Shown here piece after piece: positions 1-5,579 of a stretch of DNA of 9,230 bases; positions within the stretch are counted from its first letter, which is position 1, and every line of letters begins with the position of its first letter. Position numbers and translations under genes: made by a program. Where the stretch lies: assembly GCA_028726925.1 (NCBI GenBank), contig JAQYPI010000028.1, positions 1 through 9,230 of the forward strand, in the 5' to 3' direction. The notes beneath the pieces are model-generated. The model was not told the DNA's origin. It worked only from the letters and a program-made list of their open reading frames with translations, and made no database searches. This DNA is from Caryophanales bacterium (lineage in GTDB: Bacteria > Bacillota_I > Bacilli_A > RFN20 > CAG-826).

Positions 1-978
1 GAGGGCGAACGCTTTCGCGGTGGCTTTCTTGCTGTCGGGCATGTTTTCCTTGTTGACAACGGCAACGCCTTTGACACCGGCATAGGTGTGGAGCTGCTTG
101 TCGACGCCGTTGATCTTGAGGGTCGGGAGTTGAGCAACGCCGACGTTCTCTTCGCCGATGAGACCAGCGATCTGAGTGGTGGCATTCCAGATGATCTGAG
201 CGCACTTGCGGGTGGTGGCAGCCGGGCCAAAGTTATCCGGAGCGGAGGTGTCGAGCCAGGTGGTGCCGCCGTACTGAACCCAGAGGTCGCTCATGGCTTT
301 GATGGCCTGGAGGCCTTTCTCGCCATTGATGTCGGTTTCGAACTTGCCTTCTTCGTTGAACTCGAGCTTGACGCCGTTGGCGAAGAACGGAGCAGGGACA
401 TACCAACCTTCGGAGAGGTTGTAGCCAACATAGTAGCCGTTCTGTTTCGCTTTGGCGAGGAGGCCTTCGAGGCTCTTCACATCGTCAGCGGTGACAAGGG
501 TCTTGTCGTAGATGACCTGATAGCCGTTGTCGCCACGATACGGGATGCCGTAGGTCTTGCCGTTGATTTGCATCGCGGAGACCATGGTTTCGCCGTTGTG
601 TTCGACCATGTATTCGGTTTCTTCCGGGGTCCACTGGACGAGGCCGCGGGAGCCGACGAGGGAACGGACGTTATCGTCAGCGAGGAGGACGACGTCAGCA
701 GCAGCGTTGATATCCTTTTGGACTTCGGCTTTGACATCGCCTTCGCCAATTTCGGCTTGGAGGGTGATTTCACCGGTGTAGTCGGGGTTGGCCGCCTTGA
801 AGGCCGCGACGACTTCTTCCATGTACTTGACGTCGGTGGAAGGGCAGAAATAGGTGATGTTATCCGAACCTTCTGCCTTCGGGGGAACGTAATTCCCTTT
901 GTTGCTGTTCGGCCCGCAGGAAGCGAGCATCATGAGCGTGAGACCAAGCGTCATCACGCCGATTTTTTTATTGATCAT
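1..978 (-). CDS. Maltose/maltodextrin-type ABC transporter substrate-binding lipoprotein (C-terminus cut by window edge)
   Basis: Extracellular solute-binding protein that would capture an oligosaccharide at the cell surface and hand it to an ABC permease. The 326 visible codons start at the ATG at 978; an in-frame TAA at 982-984 excludes a longer form, and a purine-rich AAAGGAG site lies about 10 bases upstream. Residues 1-21 form a lipoprotein signal: two lysines, a hydrophobic stretch and the lipobox L-A-S-C with Cys21 as the lipidation site. The mature part has the family pattern: YFCPSTDVKYMEEVVAAF near the N-terminus, GKTYGIPYRGDNGYQVIYDK in the middle, and AGVKGVAVVNKENMP late, which resembles the MalE-like 'F-A-G-V-K' segment. 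Such proteins are usually near 400 residues, so roughly 80-90 are missing. The pullulanase just upstream supports a maltodextrin ligand, but this is inference; another sugar is possible. No ABC permease gene is in the window. Confidence 0.9.
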   Translation of the reverse strand, partial: MINKKIGVMTLGLTLMMLASCGPNSNKGNYVPPKAEGSDNITYFCPSTDVKYMEEVVAAFKAANPDYTGEITLQAEIGEGDVKAEVQKDINAAADVVLLADDNVRSLVGSRGLVQWTPEETEYMVEHNGETMVSAMQINGKTYGIPYRGDNGYQVIYDKTLVTADDVKSLEGLLAKAKQNGYYVGYNLSEGWYVPAPFFANGVKLEFNEEGKFETDINGEKGLQAIKAMSDLWVQYGGTTWLDTSAPDNFGPAATTRKCAQIIWNATTQIAGLIGEENVGVAQLPTLKINGVDKQLHTYAGVKGVAVVNKENMPDSKKATAKAFAL

Positions 979-1015
979 TAATTACTTTCTCCTTTCTTGC
1001 AAAAATTGCTATGGG

Positions 1016-1029
1016 TGAAAGCGCTTTCA
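1016..1029. promoter_or_regulatory. Perfect 14-bp cre-like operator (CcpA or MalR/LacI-family site)
   Basis: TGAAAGCGCTTTCA is a perfect palindrome and matches the catabolite-response consensus TGWAARCGYTWNCW with the central CG. It lies between the predicted promoter (1103-1131) and the start codon of the solute-binding protein, about 75 bases downstream of the -10 box, so a bound CcpA or a LacI-family maltose regulator would block elongation and not RNA polymerase binding. The symmetry and position are seen in the sequence; the identity of the regulator is inferred. Confidence 0.8.
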
Positions 1030-1059
1030 TTAGGACGTTATGAACAAATCACACTAATG

Positions 1060-1077
1060 AACGAGCGCACGCCCGTT
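1060..1077. promoter_or_regulatory. Imperfect 18-bp palindrome, possible second operator
   Basis: AACGAGCGCACGCCCGTT pairs at 7 of 9 symmetric positions and is flanked by a further ACTAA...TTAGT inverted repeat (1053-1080). It sits in the untranslated leader between the promoter and the cre-like site. It could be a second operator for a LacI-family sugar regulator or a hairpin in the leader RNA. No known consensus was matched. Confidence 0.3.
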
Positions 1078-1102
1078 AGTAACTTTTGATCAACATGCCA
1101 TA

Positions 1103-1131
1103 ACCTTAAACAAATCCCCTGTATTTGTCAA
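1103..1131 (-). promoter_or_regulatory. Sigma-A-type promoter of the substrate-binding protein gene
   Basis: On the minus strand a perfect -35 box TTGACA (1126-1131) is followed after 17 bases by TAAGGT (1103-1108), a weak but acceptable -10 box. Transcription would begin near 1095 and leave a leader of about 115 bases that contains the cre-like site. Confidence 0.65.
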
Positions 1132-1157
1132 CAGAAAATGAAAGGGCTTTCTCAATG

Positions 1158-1184
1158 AAAAACTCCCCATTTTCGGGGAGTTTT
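1158..1184 (-). terminator. Rho-independent terminator after the pullulanase gene
   Basis: Ten-base-pair stem AAAACTCCCC (1175-1184) with GGGGAGTTTT (1159-1168) around a 6-base loop, ending in a run of five T on the minus strand. It starts about ten bases after the pulA stop codon and separates pulA from the solute-binding protein gene, which therefore has its own promoter. With A-runs on the other side it could work in both directions. Confidence 0.9.
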
Positions 1185-1194
1185 CCTTGATTTC

Positions 1195-3996
1195 CTACTT
1201 GGCTTTGCTAGCGACGATGGTTTGGTATGGCGCGATGGCCGTCTTGGCCCCGATTTCGGGGGAAACTCCCGTCGACCATTCAAGATCAAAACCAGAGAAA
1301 TCCACCATGGGCGCGCCGGCCAATCCGTTCCGGAAAGCCATGCGATAAGCCTTGCTCCGGCCTTGCACGTCGACGACGATCAGGCCTTTTTCCTTGCTAA
1401 CAACGGAAACCGGATTATTCGTTCCCGAAGTCGCTTGGGCGAAATCCGGATTCGATTTCTTGAAAGCAATCATGGTCTTGTAAGCGGCAACCATATCCGC
1501 GTTTTTGATCGCCAGCGAATAATCCATTTCGTTGACCTGCGCCCAGGAAGAGTAACCTTGGCTTTCGAGGTCGGCGGTCAAAGTGTCCCCGCCATAGGTA
1601 TTTCCATGCCCGCCCTTCGTTCGGAGGCATTCTTCCCCGGCGAGGAAGAAGGACGTCCCTTGCGAGGCGAACACGAAGCTATTGGCCAAGACGTTCATGC
1701 CCTTCTTCTCCTCGGCGGTGTACTGTAGGGCATTGCCAAGGTCCGTTTGTGCTTTCGCGGCCGCCTCGAAGCGATCGTTCAGCGTGTAATTGTCGTGGCA
1801 GGTGACGTAATTAACCGTCTTGGAAGAATCGAGAATCGTTCCCGTGGAGCGCGTATGTCCCGCAAGACCGGCGACGATCGCGTTCAAATCGGCAACTGAA
1901 ATATTCGACTCGAAGCCATCCTTAGCATCCGCGAACCCGATTTCTTGGGTTCCCTTCATGCCTCCTTTGATGAGGGCGTCGCGCATCCCGTCGTTGAACT
2001 GGCCATAGCCTTCGTATAGATTGCCGTTAGCTTGCGATGCCTGCTCGGTTGAGAGCAAGGTCGTGGTTCCCCCGGCCCACGGCTCGCCATAAACGACGAT
2101 ATTCTCGTCGATGGTCTTCAAGTTGGCGGCGACTTGATTCATCGTCGTCAGATCCTCCAGAGCCATCAAGTCGAAGCGGAATCCTCCGAGCTTGTATTCC
2201 TTCGCCCAGAATTCCGTGCTTTCGACGATGAAACGGCGAACCATCGTGTTTTCGGAAGCCAGTTCATTGCCGCAACCCGAACCGTTGGACAAAGAAGCGC
2301 CGGCGTTGGCAGAACGGAAGTAATAACCGGGCATCAGGACATCGAAGTTCGAGCCATTCGCTGAATTCACGTGGTTGTAAACGACGTCCATGATGATGTT
2401 GATACCGGCCTTGGCGTAGGACGCGATGACTTCTTTGAATTCCTTGATGCGGGCGTAGCCGTCATGGGGATTGGAAGAATAAATGCCTTCGAGGCAGTTG
2501 TAATTCAAGGGATTGTAGCCCCAGTTGAATTCCCCAGAAATCTCGTCGTTGGCTTGGTCGAAGATTGGCTGGAGCTGAACGGCGTTCACCCCGAGGTCTT
2601 TGATATAGTCGAAGCCCGTCGGCGTCGATTTTCCTCCTTCTTCGTACTTGGTCCCCTCTTCTTTCAATCCGAGGTATTTTGCCTTGTTCGCCTCGGAGCC
2701 CTTCCACGTGGGGGAATGCGTAACGTCAGAGACGTGGGTTTCGTAGACCGTGAGGTTTTTCCGATCGTAAGCCGAAATCCCAATATCGGCCCAGCCTTCC
2801 GGGTTCGTCTTGGAAAAATCGACGATGAGGCCGCGCAAGCCATTAACGCCGGCGGATTTCGCGTAAGGATCCACGATCTCTTTCGCTTTGTAATGCCCGT
2901 TGGTCACCACGAAGGTGTAATAGCGATCGTAGAGACATTCGTTGATCGTGGCGGAAAAGACACCCTTTTCGCCTTTTTCCATCGGGATCTCATGCAAGAT
3001 ATTATCATCGCCGTTTTCCGGATCGACCGACTTCGGGGTCCCGCTGCCATAAACGCGCACGGAAATCTCGCTGGACATCGGGCTCCAAACGCGGAAAGTC
3101 GTTTGGGATTCCGTCACTTCAACCCCAAGGGGCCCGTCATAATCGTAGGCCTCTTTGAACGCGTCCGTGCGAAAGAGGGGGTAAAAGCTTACCTCAGCAT
3201 CGATTTCGACGCCCGTTTCGAAGGTGGCGTGGACGCTATATAAAGAAGAAAGCGCGGGCGCGACGTCTAGGTCAAAGGATTTGCCGGACGTCGGGGAGGA
3301 AAGTTCCCAATCCTGGATGGGCTCTCCGTCTTTCATCAGCGAGACCTTCGCGACGGATCCCGCCTTCGTTGAGAGGAACATTTTGGTGACGCCCTTCTCG
3401 TCGTAGAAATAGACGGTTCCAAGCGCGTCGCGGCTCGTCGGGGCAGTGGCGTAAATCGTTTCGATGCCGCTTTGGAGCCAAATCTGGTAATTCCCGTTTG
3501 CGTCCGGGGAAAGCGTGGTCAGGTCCACGAAACGGTCCCCGTCGATATCTTTCGTGACGGAGCCGTTCCAAGCGCTTCCGGAACCAAGCGTTTTGATGAT
3601 GAAGCCGATTTTGGTGGAAGCGAAATTCTCGGTCAAACCGGTGAGATCGGACAAGGAATAATGGTAAATGGAGCCGTATTCATCGATGCCATTGGGTCGG
3701 TATTCCTCCCCGTTTTTCCCGTCCGCCCAGATCCAGGCGCGCCAGCCTTTGTAACAGTCACGGGCGGTGTCTTCCTTTTCCACCTTGTAATGGATGATGA
3801 GCTCGTTCTCTAAAGAAGAAAGATCCACCGCGCCCAAGGGTTCTTGATATTCGTAATCACCCGGTTGCGGTTCGGCTTTGGAAGAGGAAGACGGAACGGA
3901 GGGAGTCGAGCTGCTTGGCGTTTCGGGTTCGCCCCCACAGGAGACGAGGAATGCGCTCAAGGCAAGAGTCGACAAAAGTAACAGGCTTTTTTTCAT
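1195..3996 (-). CDS. pulA: Type I pullulanase, cell-surface lipoprotein (GH13)
   Basis: Hydrolyses alpha-1,6 branch points of pullulan, amylopectin or glycogen fragments, outside the cell. The ATG at 3996 follows a GAGGTT site. Of 933 residues, 1-20 are a lipoprotein signal (lipobox L-V-S-C, Cys20), then a Ser/Pro-rich linker to about residue 45. Residues about 64-177 look like a CBM41 pullulanase-associated domain with Trp85, Trp88 and Trp90; about 180-275 form a second beta-rich domain; about 287-375 a CBM48-like domain (FRVWSPMSSEISVRVYG). The GH13 barrel spans about 415-800: pullulanase signature F-N-W-G-Y-N-P at 490-496, DVVYNH at 537-542, nucleophile Asp609 in GFRFDLM, acid/base Glu638 in VYGEPW and Asp735 in TCHDN. 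A beta-sandwich end follows. The catalytic triad is intact. The usual signature is YNWGYDP, so both end positions are changed. It stands alone between its own promoter and terminator, next to a sugar-binding lipoprotein. Confidence 0.95.
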   Translation of the reverse strand: MKKSLLLLSTLALSAFLVSCGGEPETPSSSTPSVPSSSSKAEPQPGDYEYQEPLGAVDLSSLENELIIHYKVEKEDTARDCYKGWRAWIWADGKNGEEYRPNGIDEYGSIYHYSLSDLTGLTENFASTKIGFIIKTLGSGSAWNGSVTKDIDGDRFVDLTTLSPDANGNYQIWLQSGIETIYATAPTSRDALGTVYFYDEKGVTKMFLSTKAGSVAKVSLMKDGEPIQDWELSSPTSGKSFDLDVAPALSSLYSVHATFETGVEIDAEVSFYPLFRTDAFKEAYDYDGPLGVEVTESQTTFRVWSPMSSEISVRVYGSGTPKSVDPENGDDNILHEIPMEKGEKGVFSATINECLYDRYYTFVVTNGHYKAKEIVDPYAKSAGVNGLRGLIVDFSKTNPEGWADIGISAYDRKNLTVYETHVSDVTHSPTWKGSEANKAKYLGLKEEGTKYEEGGKSTPTGFDYIKDLGVNAVQLQPIFDQANDEISGEFNWGYNPLNYNCLEGIYSSNPHDGYARIKEFKEVIASYAKAGINIIMDVVYNHVNSANGSNFDVLMPGYYFRSANAGASLSNGSGCGNELASENTMVRRFIVESTEFWAKEYKLGGFRFDLMALEDLTTMNQVAANLKTIDENIVVYGEPWAGGTTTLLSTEQASQANGNLYEGYGQFNDGMRDALIKGGMKGTQEIGFADAKDGFESNISVADLNAIVAGLAGHTRSTGTILDSSKTVNYVTCHDNYTLNDRFEAAAKAQTDLGNALQYTAEEKKGMNVLANSFVFASQGTSFFLAGEECLRTKGGHGNTYGGDTLTADLESQGYSSWAQVNEMDYSLAIKNADMVAAYKTMIAFKKSNPDFAQATSGTNNPVSVVSKEKGLIVVDVQGRSKAYRMAFRNGLAGAPMVDFSGFDLEWSTGVSPEIGAKTAIAPYQTIVASKAK

Positions 3997-4018
3997 TTTA
4001 GTAACCTCATTTGAGATT

Positions 4019-4047
4019 ATTCTAGGGAGATTAGCCCCGTTTTACAA
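4019..4047 (-). promoter_or_regulatory. pulA: Sigma-A-type promoter of pulA
   Basis: On the minus strand TTGTAA (4042-4047) is followed after exactly 17 bases by TAGAAT (4019-4024), each close to consensus. The -35 box lies within a few bases of the T-tract of the rpmA terminator. Transcription would start about 4011, leaving a very short leader of some 15 bases to the pulA start. No clear cre element is seen here. Confidence 0.75.
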
Positions 4048-4050
4048 CAA

Positions 4051-4075
4051 AAGAAAAACCGCCCTAAGGCGGTTT
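4051..4075 (-). terminator. Rho-independent terminator of the rplU-prp-rpmA operon
   Basis: Stem AAACCGCC (4068-4075) with GGCGGTTT (4056-4063) around a 4-base loop, then TTTTTCTTTT on the minus strand. It begins about 15 bases after the rpmA stop codon. Its position shows that the operon ends here; obg, which follows rpmA in many Bacillota, is absent. Confidence 0.92.
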
Positions 4076-4090
4076 ACTTCTTTGGTTCGC

Positions 4091-4381
4091 TTATTTCGAG
4101 GCGACGGGGTAGACGCTAACGCGCTTCCCATCTTTCCCGACTCGTTCGAACTTGACGGTGCCAGCGACGCAGGCGAAGAGCGTGTCATCCCCGCCCTTCT
4201 TAACGTTGGCGCCCGCCATGATCTTCGTGCCGCGCTGACGATAGAGGATCGAGCCAGCGGTGACGATTTGGCCATCGCCAACTTTGGCGCCGAGGCGACG
4301 CCCGGCGGAATCGCGGCCGTTCTTCGTCGAACCAACACCCTTCTTGGAAGCGAAGAGTTGAAGATTGAGAACAAATTTCAT
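4091..4381 (-). CDS. rpmA: 50S ribosomal protein L27, with a cleavable N-terminal extension
   Basis: L27 lies at the peptidyl-transferase centre of the large subunit, with its N-terminus reaching towards the tRNA ends. The 96 residues carry the family core SKKGVGSTKNGRDSAGRRLG, then GSILYRQRGTKI and GGDDTLFACVAGTVKFER. As in Bacillota with a Prp protease, the protein starts with an extension, here MKFVLNLQLF before ASKKG; by analogy with Staphylococcus aureus L27 (LNLQFF, cut before ASKKG) cleavage would fall between Phe10 and Ala11. The Leu in place of the first Phe of the usual FF pair is a mild variation. The start at 4381 has a GGAAG site embedded in the last codons of prp, four bases upstream, so translation is probably coupled. 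Confidence 0.98.
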   Translation of the reverse strand: MKFVLNLQLFASKKGVGSTKNGRDSAGRRLGAKVGDGQIVTAGSILYRQRGTKIMAGANVKKGGDDTLFACVAGTVKFERVGKDGKRVSVYPVASK

Positions 4382-4385
4382 GATG

Positions 4386-4694
4386 TTACTTCCTTTCTTT
4401 GATCGTGATGGCCTCTTTGTAAGAGACCTGGATGGTTTTCAGTTGGATGATCATCGTCTCGAGAACGGTTTCATCGTGTTCCCCAAGGGATCCCGGGATC
4501 TCGATTTTCACATCCCCTTCTTCGACGGAAATCGCGTAATCGTCAGCGTTTTCCAAAGCGTTAAGGGAGCCAATCGCGATGGCGCTGATGGCAGCGCACA
4601 CGAGGTCGTGACCAGCGGGGCCCGCATTCGCATGCCCTTTGATGTGAATCGAGGCGAGACCTTTCCCCCGATAGACGATTTCAACTTTGACCAC
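4386..4694 (-). CDS. prp: Prp (YsxB) ribosomal-processing cysteine protease
   Basis: Removes the N-terminal extension of L27 before or during ribosome assembly. The 102-residue length is normal for the family (DUF464). The active-site region reads KGHANAGPAGHDLVCAAISAI, with His21 and Cys33 as the expected catalytic pair and Asp30 conserved between them. Translation starts at a GTG (4692-4694), seven bases after an AAGGAG site that overlaps the rplU stop codon. The gene lies 11 bases after rplU and 4 bases before rpmA, the standard order in which the protease is made together with its substrate. Confidence 0.96.
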   Translation of the reverse strand: MVKVEIVYRGKGLASIHIKGHANAGPAGHDLVCAAISAIAIGSLNALENADDYAISVEEGDVKIEIPGSLGEHDETVLETMIIQLKTIQVSYKEAITIKERK

Positions 4695-4705
4695 GCCCCA
4701 ACTCC

Positions 4706-5014
4706 TTAGGCGTTGATGGCTTTGACGACGAGACAGGTGTAAGGCTGGCGATGACCGATGGTCTTACGCTCGTTGGCCTTGGCCTTGTACTTGAAGACGC
4801 GGATCTTCTTGTTGCGGCCCTGTTTCACGACTTTGCAGTCGACGGTGGCGCCTTCGATGTAGGGCGATCCGACCTTGGTGGATTCGCCTCCAACGAAAAG
4901 AACCTTGCTGATGCAAACATCCTGCTCGGGTTCGGCATTGATCTTTTCGACGTAGATCTTGTCACCGACCTGGACTTTGATCTGCTTTCCGCCAGTTTCG
5001 ATAATTGCGTACAT
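4706..5014 (-). CDS. rplU: 50S ribosomal protein L21
   Basis: Large-subunit protein that binds 23S rRNA. All 102 residues of a usual-length L21 are present: MYAIIETGGKQIKVQVGD at the start, VLFVGGESTKVGSPYIEGA in the middle, and the basic rRNA-binding end IRVFKYKAKANERKTIGHRQ with PYTCLVVKAI after it. The ATG at 5014 has a GGAGGA site six bases upstream. It is the first gene of the rplU-prp-rpmA operon and has a structured leader in front that may allow autogenous control. Confidence 0.98.
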   Translation of the reverse strand: MYAIIETGGKQIKVQVGDKIYVEKINAEPEQDVCISKVLFVGGESTKVGSPYIEGATVDCKVVKQGRNKKIRVFKYKAKANERKTIGHRQPYTCLVVKAINA

Positions 5015-5026
5015 GGTTTTTCCTCC

Positions 5027-5120
5027 TTGCTGCTTTATTGATGACTCGCTATGGAGGCGGCGTTTTCACGCTCTTGAAGCCTTTTCTAAGCGGTTGCTCG
5101 CCCAAAGCAAGGCAGACAAC
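5027..5120 (-). promoter_or_regulatory. Structured 5' leader of rplU, probable L21 leader (autoregulatory)
   Basis: Between the rplU promoter and its ribosome binding site the RNA can form two hairpins. The first pairs TTGCT (5106-5110) with AGCAA (5094-5098). The second has AGGC (5079-5082) with GCCT (5055-5058), an internal loop, and an inner stem GCGT (5068-5071) with ACGC (5060-5063) closed by a GAAA tetraloop. In Bacillota a conserved L21 leader sits at this place and is thought to bind L21 for feedback control. The pairings are seen; the assignment to the L21 leader class rests on position and structure, without a covariance search. Confidence 0.6.
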
Positions 5121-5126
5121 GTGAGT

Positions 5127-5155
5127 ATTATAGCCACATGATTCCCTATAGGGAA
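5127..5155 (-). promoter_or_regulatory. Promoter of the rplU-prp-rpmA operon
   Basis: A perfect -10 box TATAAT lies at 5127-5132. At the right distance (17 bases) the -35 hexamer is only TTCCCT (5150-5155), a poor match, and it is part of a perfect palindrome. An A-rich stretch just upstream (about 5160-5175 on the minus strand) may act as an UP element. The predicted start is near 5120. Confidence 0.65.
5142..5155. repeat. Perfect 14-bp palindrome over the rplU promoter -35 region
   Basis: TTCCCTATAGGGAA is completely self-complementary. It covers the expected -35 hexamer and half of the spacer of the rplU promoter. This is where a repressor dimer would compete with RNA polymerase, so it is a candidate operator. 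A shorter perfect palindrome, TTTCCGGAAA, lies at 5195-5204 and shares the TTCC/GGAA ends. Confidence 0.5.
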
Positions 5156-5220
5156 GCACTTTTTTCTTCTTTCGTTATGGTTCGTCCCCTTCGTTTTCCG
5201 GAAAGGTTTTTCGGAGAAGG

Positions 5221-5256
5221 AAAACCCCTCGCAAAATGGGACGGGGTGGCGAGGGG
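5221..5256 (-). terminator. Rho-independent terminator after the small membrane peptide gene
   Basis: Perfect 8-base-pair stem CCCCTCGC (5249-5256) with GCGAGGGG (5225-5232), a 16-base loop and TTTT on the minus strand. It starts about 14 bases after the stop codon of the 62-residue ORF and isolates it from the rplU operon. Confidence 0.85.
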
Positions 5257-5269
5257 CTTTCGGTTCAGT

Positions 5270-5458
5270 TCACATGTCCCACTCGAACTTGAAGCCGTCT
5301 GGGGTGGTGACATTCGCGTTGTCGCTTTGGAAGAGTTTCCAAGCGGCTACCGTCAAGATGACGACGGTGAAGACGATGATGACCGTGGCTAGCGTGAGCG
5401 CCTCGCCCGGGGCGATGGATGCAAGCTCCGCGTCGGTCAGTGGCTTCGGATGCGTCAT
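5270..5458 (-). CDS. Small single-pass membrane or leader-type peptide of unknown function (62 residues)
   Basis: Not recognised as a characterised protein. The start at 5458 is chosen because a consensus AAGGAGG site lies five bases upstream; an in-frame ATG at 5563 lacks such a site. Residues 1-18 are polar and read P-L-T-D-A-E-L-A-S-I-A-P-G, which resembles the LTxxELxxIxGG leader of double-glycine secreted peptides (class IIb bacteriocins such as the lactobin A/cerein 7B family), but with Pro-Gly at the cleavage position. Residues about 20-40 are a strongly hydrophobic helix rich in Val, Ile, Leu and Thr. A short tail with TTPDGFKFEWDM follows. No transporter, immunity or modification gene is near. 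The strong ribosome site and dedicated terminator argue for a real gene. It may instead be a housekeeping small membrane protein whose leader resemblance is chance. Confidence 0.8.
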   Translation of the reverse strand: MTHPKPLTDAELASIAPGEALTLATVIIVFTVVILTVAAWKLFQSDNANVTTPDGFKFEWDM

Positions 5459-5484
5459 AGATACCTCCTTTTCATCCGCAGATA

Positions 5485-5499
5485 AGCTTTCCCAAAGCT
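5485..5499 (-). other. Small hairpin in the leader of the 62-residue ORF
   Basis: AGCTTT and AAAGCT pair around a GGG/CCC loop (6-base-pair stem, 3-base loop), 15 bases upstream of the AAGGAGG site. No T-run follows closely, so it is not a terminator. The 121 bases between valS and this ORF hold no convincing terminator; a CATAAT at 5546-5551 could be a -10 box but lacks a good -35. Confidence 0.35.
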
Positions 5500-5579
5500 G
5501 AAAAGAATGTGAAAATCGGTCCGGCCGGTCCTCCGCTACCCGATTATGTTTTACCACGGCCAAAAAGGATGGGAAGGGG

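Noticed and set aside
88..981. A 297-codon open frame on the plus strand, and similar long plus-strand frames at 2371-3243, 5721-6365 and 7446-8171
   Set aside because: They lie antisense to clear genes (solute-binding protein, pulA, valS), have compositions rich in Val, Asp, Gly, Glu and Ala expected from the reverse of C-ending codons, lack good ribosome sites and resemble no family.
4028..4046. Possible cre site in the pulA promoter (TGTAAAACGGGG)
   Set aside because: The spacing of the TG and CG is off by one base and the right half-site is missing.
5138..5392. Plus-strand open frame of 84 codons starting near the palindrome
   Set aside because: It runs through the terminator at 5221-5256 and into the small peptide gene in antisense, without ribosome site or recognisable protein.
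5515..5533. GC-rich CCGGCCGG palindrome between valS and the peptide gene as a terminator
   Set aside because: It leaves no room for a loop and no T-run follows; it is not a terminator by the usual criteria.
5459..5563. Longer start (ATG at 5563) for the 62-residue peptide
   Set aside because: No ribosome binding site in front of 5563, whereas AAGGAGG lies exactly five bases before the ATG at 5458.
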